NCBI GenBank assembly: GCA_023023105.1
Contig: CP083824.1
Location: 1,054,001 to 1,118,000 of the forward strand
Length of the DNA: 64,000 bases
Direction of reading: 5' to 3'
From: Enterobacter ludwigii
GTDB taxonomy: Bacteria > Pseudomonadota > Gammaproteobacteria > Enterobacterales > Enterobacteriaceae
Notes under the pieces: model-generated
What the model was told of the DNA's origin: nothing
What the model saw: only the letters and a program-made list of their open reading frames with translations
Databases searched by the model: none
Made by a program: the position numbers and the translations under genes
Shown here: in pieces, positions 23,389 through 31,659 of the stretch
How positions within the stretch are numbered: position 1 is the stretch's first letter
Layout: the number at the start of each line of letters is the position of its first letter

Positions 23389-25162
23389 ATTTGGCTCGAT
23401 GTGGCCGACGCTAAAACGTCTGCTGGCCTACGGTTCACCGTGGCGAAAACCGCTGTCTGTTGCCGTGCTGTTGCTCTGGATTGCGGCGATTGCTGAAGTC
23501 AGCGGTCCACTGCTTATTAGCTATTTCATCGACAATATGGTTGCCAAAAGCTACCTGCCTCTGGGGCTGGTGGCGGGCCTGGGTGTGGCTTACGTTGGCT
23601 TACAGCTGACGGCGGCGGGGCTTCATTATGCCCAGTCGTTGCTGTTTAACCGTGCAGCCGTGGGGGTCGTGCAGCAGTTGCGTACTGATGTCATGGACGC
23701 TGCGCTGCGCCAGCCGCTCAGCGAGTTTGATACCCAGCCAGTCGGGCAGGTGATTTCGCGCGTGACCAACGATACGGAGGTGATCCGCGATCTGTACGTC
23801 ACCGTGGTGGCAACCGTCCTGCGCAGCGCGGCGCTGATTGGCGCGATGCTGGTGGCGATGTTCAGCCTCGACTGGCGTATGGCACTGGTGGCGATCACCA
23901 TCTTCCCGGCGGTGTTGATTGTGATGGTTATCTATCAACGTTACAGCACACCCATTGTGCGTCGGGTGCGAGCCTATCTGGCCGATATTAATGATGGCTT
24001 CAATGAAGTGATCAACGGCATGAGCGTCATCCAGCAGTTCCGCCAGCAGGCACGTTTTGGCGAGCGGATGGGCGAAGCCAGTCGTTCACACTATATGGCG
24101 CGTATGCAGACGCTGCGGCTTGACGGTTTCCTGTTACGCCCGCTGTTGAGCCTCTTCTCCGCGCTGGTGCTCTGTGGTCTGCTCATGCTGTTTGGCCTGA
24201 CCACTCACGGAACCATTGAGGTTGGGGTCCTGTATGCTTTTATCAGCTACCTTGGCCGCCTTAACGAACCGTTGATTGAGCTTACGACACAGCAGTCGAT
24301 GCTCCAGCAGGCCGTCGTGGCAGGGGAGCGAGTGTTCGAGTTGATGGACAGACCACGTCAGACCTACGGCAACGATGACCGCGCGCTGCAAAGCGGGGCC
24401 ATTGCCTTTGATAACGTCTCGTTTGCTTATCGCGAAGACCGGCTGGTATTGCAGGACATCACGCTGGATGTCCCGTCGCGGGGCTTTGTTGCGCTGGTGG
24501 GGCATACCGGCAGCGGTAAGAGTACGCTCGCAAGCCTGTTGATGGGTTACTACCCGCTAAGCCAAGGTGAAATTCGCCTCGACGGACGCCCGCTCGCGTC
24601 TCTCAACCATAATGTGTTACGTAAAGGCGTTGCAATGGTGCAGCAGGATCCGGTCGTGATGGCGGATACCTTCTACGCCAACGTGACGCTGGGTCGGGAC
24701 TATACCCATGAACAGGTCTGGGAGGTGCTGGAGAAAGTGCAACTGGCAGAGTTGGCTCGTGGGTTCAGCGACGGGATCAATACGAAGCTGGGTGAGCAGG
24801 GGAACAATCTCTCTGTTGGGCAAAAACAGCTTCTGGCGCTGGCGCGGGTACTGATTGAAACGCCGCAAATTTTGATTCTGGACGAAGCAACGGCCAGTAT
24901 TGATTCCGGTACCGAACAAGCTATCCAGCAGGCACTTGCCGCCGTGCGTGACCATACGACGCTGGTGGTAATTGCCCACCGCCTTTCCACGATTGTTGAG
25001 GCGGATACTATTCTGGTGCTGCACCGTGGACAAGCCGTTGAGCGCGGTACACACCGGGAGTTGCTGGAAGCAAAAGGGCGCTACTGGCAGATGTACCAGT
25101 TGCAACTGGCAGGCGAAGAGCTGGCTGCCAGCGTGCGCGAGGAAGAGTCACTGAGCGCCTGA
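23381..25162 (+). CDS. mdlB: multidrug-like ABC exporter half-transporter MdlB
   Basis: Partner of MdlA. The start at 23381 (ATGCGTAAATTTG) lies inside the last codons of mdlA, an 8-base overlap that implies translational coupling. It yields 593 residues, the E. coli length; an earlier in-frame start at 23249 is rejected. Transmembrane helices cover residues 20-310. Walker A is GHTGSGKS, the signature is LSVGQKQL (noncanonical Val) and Walker B is [10 protein letters not shown] with an intact catalytic Glu. Together with MdlA this predicts one active and one degenerate nucleotide site. Confidence 0.95.
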   Translation: MRKFGSMWPTLKRLLAYGSPWRKPLSVAVLLLWIAAIAEVSGPLLISYFIDNMVAKSYLPLGLVAGLGVAYVGLQLTAAGLHYAQSLLFNRAAVGVVQQLRTDVMDAALRQPLSEFDTQPVGQVISRVTNDTEVIRDLYVTVVATVLRSAALIGAMLVAMFSLDWRMALVAITIFPAVLIVMVIYQRYSTPIVRRVRAYLADINDGFNEVINGMSVIQQFRQQARFGERMGEASRSHYMARMQTLRLDGFLLRPLLSLFSALVLCGLLMLFGLTTHGTIEVGVLYAFISYLGRLNEPLIELTTQQSMLQQAVVAGERVFELMDRPRQTYGNDDRALQSGAIAFDNVSFAYREDRLVLQDITLDVPSRGFVALVGHTGSGKSTLASLLMGYYPLSQGEIRLDGRPLASLNHNVLRKGVAMVQQDPVVMADTFYANVTLGRDYTHEQVWEVLEKVQLAELARGFSDGINTKLGEQGNNLSVGQKQLLALARVLIETPQILILDEATASIDSGTEQAIQQALAAVRDHTTLVVIAHRLSTIVEADTILVLHRGQAVERGTHRELLEAKGRYWQMYQLQLAGEELAASVREEESLSA

Positions 25163-25214
25163 CGCACCAAAATGAGGCGGCGCACTAACAGTCATTCCTG
25201 TTGGTGCAAAACTG

Positions 25215-25250
25215 AAACGCACCGTGCACCGGCATGGTGCGTTTTTTTTT
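25215..25250 (+). terminator. mdlAB terminator, overlapping an NtrC-like dyad
   Basis: AAACGCACCGTGC pairs with GCATGGTGCGTTT (one G-T pair) around ACCG, followed by a run of nine or more T residues, 50 bases after the mdlB stop. Confidence 0.92.
25225..25241 (+). promoter_or_regulatory. candidate NtrC enhancer site for glnK
   Basis: TGCACC-GGCAT-GGTGCG matches the NtrC dyad (TGCACC, five bases, GGTGCA) except for the last base. It lies about 80 bases upstream of the sigma-54 -24 element of glnK, a normal distance for an enhancer, and is nested inside the mdlAB terminator stem. Confidence 0.65.
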
Positions 25251-25315
25251 CACCCGTTTGTTGATCAAGGCCGCGTAACGCTCCTTGCACCGCGATTCAC
25301 CCTGTTTTTCATTTC

Positions 25316-25331
25316 TGGCACACCCCTTGCA
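25316..25331 (+). promoter_or_regulatory. sigma-54 promoter of glnK-amtB
   Basis: TGGCACACCCCTTGCA carries GG at 25317-25318 and GC at 25329-25330, exactly ten bases apart, matching the sigma-54 -24/-12 consensus (TGGCACN5TTGCA). It lies 53 bases before the glnK start. NtrC-dependent expression under nitrogen limitation is expected. Confidence 0.93.
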
Positions 25332-25383
25332 ATATCCTCTGCGTTAGCTGCGGCCATTACCGAATTCTGACTGGAGGGGATCT

Positions 25384-25722
25384 ATGAAGCTGGTTACGGT
25401 TGTAATCAAACCATTCAAACTCGAAGACGTGCGTGAAGCGTTGTCTTCAATGGGTATTCAGGGACTGACTGTCACCGAAGTGAAAGGCTTTGGTCGTCAG
25501 AAAGGTCATGCCGAGCTTTATCGCGGGGCGGAATACAGCGTTAACTTCCTGCCAAAAGTAAAAATTGATGTCGCGATTGCTGATGACCAGCTTGATGAAG
25601 TCATCGATGTGATCAGCAAAGCGGCCTACACCGGCAAAATTGGCGACGGCAAAATTTTCGTTGCCGAACTGCAGCGCGTCATTCGCATCCGTACCGGCGA
25701 ATCTGACGAAGCGGCACTGTAA
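25384..25722 (+). CDS. glnK: PII nitrogen regulatory protein GlnK
   Basis: GlnK is the PII-family trimer that binds and blocks the ammonia channel AmtB when nitrogen is ample. It is released on uridylylation. The 112-residue product carries the T-loop with Tyr51 (RGAEYSVNF), the site modified by GlnD, and the C-terminal signature GKIGDGKIFV. The start follows GGAGGGGATCT. It is the first gene of a glnK-amtB operon, 35 bases before amtB, downstream of a sigma-54 promoter. Confidence 0.98.
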   Translation: MKLVTVVIKPFKLEDVREALSSMGIQGLTVTEVKGFGRQKGHAELYRGAEYSVNFLPKVKIDVAIADDQLDEVIDVISKAAYTGKIGDGKIFVAELQRVIRIRTGESDEAAL

Positions 25723-25757
25723 GTAACTCCTGGCACACAGTGATAGGGATCGAGAAA

Positions 25758-27047
25758 ATGAAGATAGCAACACTTAAAACGGGTCTGGGTTCGCTGGCAC
25801 TGCTGCCGGGCCTGGCGCTGGCTGCTGCTCCTGCGGTGGCAGACAAAGCCGATAATGCCTTTATGATGATCAGCACCGCGCTGGTGCTGTTCATGTCAAT
25901 TCCGGGCATTGCGCTGTTCTACGGTGGCCTGATCCGTGGCAAAAACGTTCTCTCCATGCTGACGCAGGTTGCCGTGACGTTTGCACTGGTCTGCGTGCTA
26001 TGGGTGGTTTACGGTTACTCGCTGGCCTTCGGCACCGGCAACGCCTTCTTTGGCAACTTCGATTGGGTGATGCTGAAAAATATTGAGCTGACCGCGCTGA
26101 TGGGCAGCTTCTACCAGTACATCCATGTTGCTTTCCAGGGCTCGTTCGCCTGTATTACCGTGGGGCTGATTGTGGGCGCGCTGGCTGAACGTATTCGCTT
26201 CTCTGCGGTGCTGATTTTTGTCGTGGTCTGGCTGACGCTCTCCTATGTGCCAATTGCACACATGGTCTGGGGCGGTGGTCTGCTGGCAACGCACGGTGCG
26301 CTGGACTTCGCGGGCGGTACCGTTGTACACATCAACGCCGCGGTAGCGGGTCTGGTAGGGGCCTACCTGATTGGCAAACGTGTTGGCTTCGGTAAAGAGG
26401 CGTTCAAACCGCACAACCTGCCGATGGTCTTTACGGGTACTGCGATCCTCTACTTTGGCTGGTTCGGCTTCAACGCCGGTTCGGCAAGTGCCGCGAACGA
26501 AATTGCTGCACTGGCTTTCGTGAACACTGTAGTGGCTACGGCGGGTGCAATCCTCTCCTGGGTATTTGGTGAGTGGGCGGTGCGCGGTAAACCTTCCCTG
26601 CTGGGTGCCTGTTCAGGGGCGATTGCCGGTCTGGTTGGCATCACGCCAGCGTGTGGTTATGTAGGTGTAGGCGGTGCGCTGCTGGTCGGCCTGGTGTCCG
26701 GTCTGGCGGGTCTGTGGGGCGTGACTGCACTGAAACGTATTCTGCGCGTTGATGACCCTTGCGATGTGTTTGGTGTACACGGCGTGTGCGGCATCATCGG
26801 TTGTATCATGACAGGTATCTTCGCCGCGAAATCTCTCGGTGGCGTGGGTTATGCAGAAGGCGTCACCATGGCTCATCAGCTGCTGGTACAGCTGGAAAGT
26901 ATTGCTATCACCGTTGTGTGGTCTGCTGTAGTGGCCTTCATTGGCTATAAACTGGCGGACATGACGGTTGGTCTGCGCGTACCGGAAGAGCAGGAGCGCG
27001 AAGGTCTGGACGTCAACAGCCACGGCGAGAATGCGTATAACGCGTAA
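25758..27047 (+). CDS. amtB: ammonia channel AmtB
   Basis: AmtB is a trimeric inner-membrane channel that conducts ammonia into the cell. The start at 25758 gives 429 residues with a cleavable signal peptide (MKIATLKTGLGSLALLPGLALA), as in E. coli; six extra residues from an upstream in-frame start do not fit. Eleven transmembrane helices follow. The twin-His pore motifs lie in GGTVVHINAAVAG and DVFGVHGVCGIIG. It is co-transcribed with glnK, whose product regulates it. A GC-rich terminator and a dyad repeat follow. Confidence 0.98.
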   Translation: MKIATLKTGLGSLALLPGLALAAAPAVADKADNAFMMISTALVLFMSIPGIALFYGGLIRGKNVLSMLTQVAVTFALVCVLWVVYGYSLAFGTGNAFFGNFDWVMLKNIELTALMGSFYQYIHVAFQGSFACITVGLIVGALAERIRFSAVLIFVVVWLTLSYVPIAHMVWGGGLLATHGALDFAGGTVVHINAAVAGLVGAYLIGKRVGFGKEAFKPHNLPMVFTGTAILYFGWFGFNAGSASAANEIAALAFVNTVVATAGAILSWVFGEWAVRGKPSLLGACSGAIAGLVGITPACGYVGVGGALLVGLVSGLAGLWGVTALKRILRVDDPCDVFGVHGVCGIIGCIMTGIFAAKSLGGVGYAEGVTMAHQLLVQLESIAITVVWSAVVAFIGYKLADMTVGLRVPEEQEREGLDVNSHGENAYNA

Positions 27048-27056
27048 TAAACAGCA

Positions 27057-27084
27057 AAACGGCAACCTCAGGTTGCCGTTTTTA
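27057..27084 (+). terminator. amtB terminator
   Basis: AAAACGGCAACCT pairs with GGTTGCCGTTTT across a minimal loop, followed by T residues. It directly precedes a copy of the dyad repeat family. Confidence 0.92.
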
Positions 27085-27092
27085 GTGTGTAT

Positions 27093-27139
27093 TCCCTCTC
27101 CCCGTGGGAGAGGGTCAGGGTGAGGGCATCAGGCCGCAC
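27093..27139. repeat. dyad repeat, copy 1
   Basis: Core CCCTCTCCCCGTGGGAGAGGG followed by TCAGGGTGAGGGCATCAGGCCGCAC. It lies between convergent amtB and tesB and ends 4 bases from the tesB stop codon. It is nearly identical to the copy at 63613. Confidence 0.85.
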
Positions 27140-27143
27140 ATAA

Positions 27144-28004
27144 TCACCCGCGATTACGCATCACCCCTTCCTGTACCGTCGAGGCCACCAGCACGCCATC
27201 CTGGGTATAAAACTCCCCACGTACAAACCCGCGCGCGCTTGACGCTGACGTACTCTCCACGCTGTAGAGCAACCACTCATTCATGTTGAAAGGACGGTGG
27301 AACCACATGGAGTGATCAATCGTCGCAACCTGCATCCCTTTTTCCAGGAACCCGACGCCGTGCGGCTGCAGCGCCACCGGCAGGAAGTTGAAATCAGACG
27401 CATAACCCAGCAAATACTGATGAACGCGGAAGTCTTCTGGCACATTACCGTTAGCCCGGATCCAGACCTGGCGCGTCGGCTCGGCGGTGTGACCTTTCAT
27501 CGGGTTATGGAACTCGACGGGACGGATCTCAAGCGGCTTGTCACAGAGGAACTTCTCTTTGACCTGCGGTGGAAGCAGATGCGCCAGCGCGCGGGCGATG
27601 TCTGTTTCAGATTTCAGCTCGTCGGGTACCGGGGCCGGAGGCATCGCCTTCTGGTGCTCATATCCGGTTTCAGGTGCCTGGAAAGAGGCGGTCATGTAAA
27701 AGATTGGCTTACCGTTCTGAATGGCTGCTACGCGGCGCGCGCTGAAACTGTTGCCATCTCGCAAGACTTCGACGTCATAAACAATCGGTTTTGCGCTATC
27801 GCCAGGGCGTAAGAAGTAGCTGTGGAATGAATGCACCAGACGGTCTGCCGGGACAGTCTCCTTTGCAGCGTACAGCGCTTGTCCAACGACTTGCCCGCCG
27901 AAGACCTGGCGTAAGCCCAAATCTTCGCTCTGTCCGCGAAAGAGTCCTTCCTCAATTTTTTCCAGATTCAGTAATGTCAGCAGATTGTTCAGTGCCTGAC
28001 TCAT
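27144..28004 (-). CDS. tesB: acyl-CoA thioesterase II
   Basis: TesB hydrolyses medium- and long-chain acyl-CoA esters in the cytoplasm. The start at 28004 ([20 protein letters not shown]) gives 286 residues, the E. coli length; an upstream in-frame TTG at 28016 is unnecessary. The protein is a tandem hot-dog fold. The second half contains the catalytic segment [12 protein letters not shown] and the C-terminal [16 protein letters not shown] with the other active-site residues. The gene is monocistronic and convergent with amtB. Confidence 0.96.
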   Translation of the reverse strand: MSQALNNLLTLLNLEKIEEGLFRGQSEDLGLRQVFGGQVVGQALYAAKETVPADRLVHSFHSYFLRPGDSAKPIVYDVEVLRDGNSFSARRVAAIQNGKPIFYMTASFQAPETGYEHQKAMPPAPVPDELKSETDIARALAHLLPPQVKEKFLCDKPLEIRPVEFHNPMKGHTAEPTRQVWIRANGNVPEDFRVHQYLLGYASDFNFLPVALQPHGVGFLEKGMQVATIDHSMWFHRPFNMNEWLLYSVESTSASSARGFVRGEFYTQDGVLVASTVQEGVMRNRG

Positions 28005-28207
28005 AGTTGTCCTCAATAAACGCCGTAGCGAAAGATAGGCAGAGTATAACGCAGAAATGAAAGTGGTCCGATGGGTAGAATAATCTGAATATCGGGACGA
28101 TCTCAGGCATTAATCAGTGATCTGTGCCACACTTGAATACGTTATGTGATTGAAACGACATCGGATGGGATCGATCCCGCTGGTGCATTGATGATAAGGA
28201 GACTTCA

Positions 28208-28735
28208 ATGAAACTCGTGCCCATGCTAAGTGGTGTAGCTATTGCGGTGGCGTTGTCCGCCTGTGCCGGTAAGAGCGCCCAGGTGCCAGTGCCAGCAGCA
28301 GACCCAAACGGGATTAATACCCTTTCTCAGCAATCCATTCAGCAGCCTAACGTTTCCGGTACCATCTGGATTAAACAGAAAGTGGCCTTACCGCCGGATG
28401 CGGTGTTAACGGTAACCCTGTCTGATGCTTCTCTGGCAGACGCGCCGTCGAAAGTGCTGGCGCAGCGTGCCGTCCGTACTGAAGGTAAGCAAGCACCGTT
28501 TAGCTTCGTGTTGCCGTACAACCCATCAGACGTGCAGCCTAATGCCCGTATCCTGCTGAGCGCTGCGGTAACCATTAACGGTAAGCTGGTCTTTATCACC
28601 GATACGGTCCAGGAAGCGATTAACAACGGTGGGACCAAAGTTGACCTGAACCTGGTGCCGGTGCAGCAGACCGAAGTCCCGGTTGCTCCGCAGACCAATC
28701 AGCCTTCCCTGCCAACCCCACCGACGCAGATGTAA
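28208..28735 (+). CDS. ybaY: YbaY family lipoprotein
   Basis: A 175-residue lipoprotein of the YbaY family. The signal peptide ends in the lipobox ALSAC (Cys19). The mature part contains one beta-rich domain (about residues 50-150; GTIWIKQKVALPPDAVLTVTL) of the type-III-secretion-like lipoprotein chaperone family YbaY/YscW. A Pro/Gln/Thr-rich tail follows. The molecular function in enterobacteria is not established. The start follows AAGGAGACTTCA. It converges with atl across a compact UUCG hairpin. Confidence 0.9.
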   Translation: MKLVPMLSGVAIAVALSACAGKSAQVPVPAADPNGINTLSQQSIQQPNVSGTIWIKQKVALPPDAVLTVTLSDASLADAPSKVLAQRAVRTEGKQAPFSFVLPYNPSDVQPNARILLSAAVTINGKLVFITDTVQEAINNGGTKVDLNLVPVQQTEVPVAPQTNQPSLPTPPTQM

Positions 28736-28746
28736 TTTCTGCATTG

Positions 28747-28768
28747 CCCCTCTCCTTCGGGAGAGGGG
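28747..28768. terminator. hairpin between ybaY and atl
   Basis: CCCCTCTCC pairs perfectly with GGAGAGGGG around a TTCG loop, between convergent genes. No long T-run follows, so termination may be weak. The arms resemble the core of the dyad repeat family seen at 27093. Confidence 0.6.
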
Positions 28769-29080
28769 TCAATATACCCAGCGATACTTCTGTAAATCGA
28801 TCTGCCCTGACCCCGACACCTGCACACCTTCTGAGAGTAATGCCTGACGTTGACGCTGGAGATCCGGACCCGTCAGCGAGATGACACCATGACGGTTCAC
28901 CACCCGGTGCCAGGGCAACGTACTGCCTTCCGGCAGTCGTTTCAGGACACCGCCCACCTGCCGCGCTGCACGCGGGGAGCCCGCCAGACGCGCGACATCA
29001 CCATAGGTGGTAACATAGCCTTCCGGAACAGAGGCCACGATTTGCCATACACGCTGTGGAAATGAGTCGTGTTCGTCCAT
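28769..29080 (-). CDS. atl: alkyltransferase-like protein Atl
   Basis: Atl (YbaZ) is related to O6-methylguanine methyltransferase but lacks the acceptor cysteine. It binds O6-alkylguanine lesions and recruits nucleotide excision repair. In the 103-residue product the usual PCHRV motif reads PWHRV with Trp57 in place of Cys, which is diagnostic. The preceding helix-turn-helix (TTYGDVARLAGSPRAARQVGG) binds the minor groove. The start at 29080 is the only plausible Met. The gene converges with ybaY and is divergent from ffs. Confidence 0.95.
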   Translation of the reverse strand: MDEHDSFPQRVWQIVASVPEGYVTTYGDVARLAGSPRAARQVGGVLKRLPEGSTLPWHRVVNRHGVISLTGPDLQRQRQALLSEGVQVSGSGQIDLQKYRWVY

Positions 29081-29241
29081 ACGTTCACCTGCGGGATTTA
29101 CTGGACAGTCATGTTAAACGAAGATCGTCAGGATTGCTGCGCCAGTTTGCGCAAGAAACCAGCATCCGGTTCCTGGCAGCTTGCAATTGGGCGTTAGCAC
29201 AGGGATAATGCGCCAGCGCGTTGGTTATCAACGCTCTCAAT

Positions 29242-29355
29242 GGGGGCTCTGTTGGTTCTCCCGCAACGCTACTCTGTTCACCAGGTCAGGTCCGGAAGGA
29301 AGCAGCCAGGGCAGACGACGTGTGTGCCGGGATGTAGCTGGCAGGGCCCCCACCC
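29242..29355 (+). ncRNA. ffs: 4.5S signal recognition particle RNA
   Basis: A 114-base sequence that matches E. coli 4.5S RNA almost base for base. The 5' strand GGGGGCTCTGTTGGTTCTCC pairs with the 3' strand GCTGGCAGGGCCCCC. The apical tetraloop region GGTCCGGAAGGAAGCAGCC, which binds Ffh, is intact. The RNA is the scaffold of the bacterial signal recognition particle and is essential. Ends are placed by comparison with the 114-nucleotide mature E. coli RNA. Confidence 0.97.
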
Positions 29356-29607
29356 ATTTGTGGCTCCGCAAGACTTACCCTGCTTCTCCTTCCCCTTAAA
29401 CGGTTAGTCCACAATATTAGTACGCCTATATCGTGTAATATATATTTCATTGTATTGAAATATTATTGTCATAAACCTGTAATAATAGACTGTCATTTTA
29501 TCATTGGATGTCTATTTTCTTCCATAACTCAAAAAAATATATATCTGGATAACATTGTTAACTTCGTGTATTAAATAAAACACTTATTCCGAAGGGAAGT
29601 GACAAAC

Positions 29608-29859
29608 ATGGCTACTGCGGTATTAAACGTTAAAATTGATGGCACGCTAAAAGAAAGACTTCGTCACTATGCGGAAGTGAATAACGAGAATTTAAGCGTG
29701 ACGACAGAGAAACTGCTGCTGCTGGCATTTGAAGCAGTAGAAGAGGCGGGAGTATCGGAAGAGGATATTGATAATCAGCATACGGAAGAAGAGAGTGTTT
29801 CTCCTTTTACTCCTAAAGAAATCAAAGCTCTACGTAAACTTCTGAAGAAGAGAAAATGA
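29608..29859 (+). CDS. small ribbon-helix-helix-like protein of unknown function
   Basis: An 83-residue protein that I do not recognise by name. The N-terminal half (TAVLNVKIDGTLKERLRHYAE, then a helix to about residue 45) has the beta-strand, helix, helix pattern of ribbon-helix-helix DNA-binding proteins, the antitoxin or repressor type. The C-terminal half is acidic and ends in a very basic helix (KEIKALRKLLKKRK). The ATG at 29608 has AAGGGA at proper spacing; a GTG three codons earlier does not. It overlaps the next gene by 4 bases (ATGA). The flanking DNA is AT-rich, suggesting acquisition beside ffs. Confidence 0.7.
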   Translation: MATAVLNVKIDGTLKERLRHYAEVNNENLSVTTEKLLLLAFEAVEEAGVSEEDIDNQHTEEESVSPFTPKEIKALRKLLKKRK

Positions 29860-30071
29860 AACAACAACTGTCTACTGCCAGTGACTACAAAGAGGCCTGC
29901 GATTTGTTGCGTTCAGGCTACGTGAAGCATGTACGTCTTGGCTGGAATGTCGGTAGTGATGAGTTCTTTCGTATTGCGTCTGACTGGTGCGATACCGGCG
30001 CAAAAATAAAGAAAGACGGTGAAAACTTCGTTATTTCACTGAAAGGCTTTCCTATTCCTCCTCAGCACTAA
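29856..30071 (+). CDS. small protein of unknown function, partner of the ribbon-helix-helix gene
   Basis: A 71-residue protein with no name that I can assign. Its start overlaps the stop of the upstream gene in ATGA, so the two are translationally coupled. The pattern helix (YKEACDLLRSG), strand (VKHVRLG), helix (EFFRIASDWCDTG), strand (KIKKD) and strand (NFVISLKG) faintly recalls the TusA fold, but the TusA CPxP motif is absent. That resemblance is by eye only. A strong terminator follows at 30085. In a pair with a DNA-binding-like protein it could be a toxin, a co-repressor or something else. Confidence 0.65.
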   Translation: MKQQLSTASDYKEACDLLRSGYVKHVRLGWNVGSDEFFRIASDWCDTGAKIKKDGENFVISLKGFPIPPQH

Positions 30072-30084
30072 ATCCTGACAGGTG

Positions 30085-30125
30085 AAAACTGCTGACTGCA
30101 TGTATTACAGTCAGCAGTTTTTATT
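30085..30125 (+). terminator. terminator of the two-gene cassette
   Basis: A perfect 14-base-pair stem (AAAACTGCTGACTG with CAGTCAGCAGTTTT) around a nine-base loop, followed by a T-rich tail. It also lies downstream of the convergent yczR gene and can act in both directions. Confidence 0.92.
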
Positions 30126-30150
30126 TTATGATCAACTTCAAGTTTTTATA

Positions 30151-31572
30151 TTACACCAGACTGCGTTTTACTGATGGCGCGTTTTTATTCAGGGAGAGCC
30201 AGAGTGGCTTAATCCTCAGTAAAGCCTGTTCAAGCTCTGTCGGTTCGAGCGAAAAAGGCATACGTAAATAGCGATCAAACGCCCCCGATAAGCCAAACCG
30301 TGTACCGGTCCCCAGGTTGATCCCTAGTATTTCCGCTCGTGCGGCTAGCTGTGTTGCCTGCATACCAGGCAGTTCGATCCAGTATGAGAGTCCACCTTCC
30401 GCTTCATGAAATTTCCATTCCGGGAAATGTTCGCGCAACAGTTCACCGCATCGATCGCGTCGTTCTGCCAGCATCTTGCGACGAGCGGGCAGAAAACGAT
30501 CGCTATTGTCGATAAGCCACAGTGTCGCCAGCTGCTCCAGCAGCTGTGAGCCTAAATCCAGGGTATCTCGCGTCTGAGCAAGTGTCGCGATGGTGCGCGA
30601 AGAGGCGCGGATCCAGCCTAGACGCAGTCCTCCCCAGAAACTTTTTCCGGCAGAACCTAGCGTGATTACGTTGGCTTGCGGGTTAAACGATGCCAGCGGC
30701 GGCGGCGGCGGTGAGTCAAACCAGAGATCGACCATCGTTTCATCCACCACCAGCGCCGTGCGGGTTTGCGCGGCGATATCGGTTATTGCCTGACGGGTCG
30801 CGATATCCATACATCGCCCGGTCGGGTTATGAAAGTCTGGCATCAGATACGCCAGACGAGGCGCCGTCTGGGCAAGCGTTGCCGCAAAGCCATTCGTATC
30901 CCAGCCGGTTTCCGGCAGTGAGACCCCCACGGGCCGACACTGTGCCCCCTTAATGGCGGCAATCGCCAGCGGATAGGTGGGATGATCGACCACGACACGA
31001 TCCCCCGGCCCGGTCATCATCCGCAGTACCAGCGCAAAACCACTGACGGCACCATTAACCACCATCACCTCGTCCGCCCTGGTCGGAAGACCACGCGCGG
31101 TATAGCGTGCAGCGATGGCTTCCCGCAGTGACGGCAGCCCAAGCTGATCGTAACCCGTCAGCGAGAGATGCTGGGTAATGGCCGTGAGCGCATGGGTATA
31201 AGCCTGGTGGATCTCTGGCCCGGCATTGAGCGCGGCAGTGGAGAGATCCAGCGCGGCGCTTGCCGCTGAAAGTGTTGGAACGGCGCGCGTATCCGGGAGG
31301 ATCACGCGCGATCCGCTTCCGTGGCGGCTTTCGAGGTATCCCTCTTCGCGCAGATGGGCGAGGGCGCTGCTGATAGTCGTCCGGCTCACATCCAGCGCGG
31401 TGGCCAGTTCCCGTTCGCCTGGTAGCCGCGTATTCAGTGCCAGTCTGCCATCAAGGATTAACAGACGCAGCGCGTCGGCCAGCTGACGCCAGAGTGGGGT
31501 GCGGGATGAGGTTTGCTGCCAGTGGCCTAAAAGACGTACCAGAGACTGGCTTCCGAAGCGACGTGATGACAT
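30151..31572 (-). CDS. yczR: MocR-type regulator YczR
   Basis: A MocR/GntR-family regulator made of an N-terminal winged helix and a fold-type I aminotransferase-like domain that binds PLP. With the start at 31572 (MSSRRFGSQSLVRLLGHW) it has 473 residues; an in-frame start at 31608 would add 12. The DNA-binding helices lie near residues 45-80 (GERELATALDVSRTTISSAL). The PLP lysine is in LGSAGKSFWGGLRLGW. It is divergent from the membrane protein gene yczE. The yczR-yczE pairing is recurrent in bacteria and suggests that YczR regulates YczE. The effector is not known. Confidence 0.85.
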   Translation of the reverse strand: MSSRRFGSQSLVRLLGHWQQTSSRTPLWRQLADALRLLILDGRLALNTRLPGERELATALDVSRTTISSALAHLREEGYLESRHGSGSRVILPDTRAVPTLSAASAALDLSTAALNAGPEIHQAYTHALTAITQHLSLTGYDQLGLPSLREAIAARYTARGLPTRADEVMVVNGAVSGFALVLRMMTGPGDRVVVDHPTYPLAIAAIKGAQCRPVGVSLPETGWDTNGFAATLAQTAPRLAYLMPDFHNPTGRCMDIATRQAITDIAAQTRTALVVDETMVDLWFDSPPPPPLASFNPQANVITLGSAGKSFWGGLRLGWIRASSRTIATLAQTRDTLDLGSQLLEQLATLWLIDNSDRFLPARRKMLAERRDRCGELLREHFPEWKFHEAEGGLSYWIELPGMQATQLAARAEILGINLGTGTRFGLSGAFDRYLRMPFSLEPTELEQALLRIKPLWLSLNKNAPSVKRSLV

Positions 31573-31659
31573 ATGCAGTCCACTATTTGAAAACTGGACA
31601 TTAATCATAGTGCCATTTTAGGTCAGGATGAAAGTCTGGTTCACTGGAGAAGATAAAAA

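Noticed and set aside
29160..29400. A 72-codon open frame overlapping ffs
   Set aside because: The region encodes the 4.5S RNA, whose sequence and pairing are fully conserved; the reading frame is incidental.
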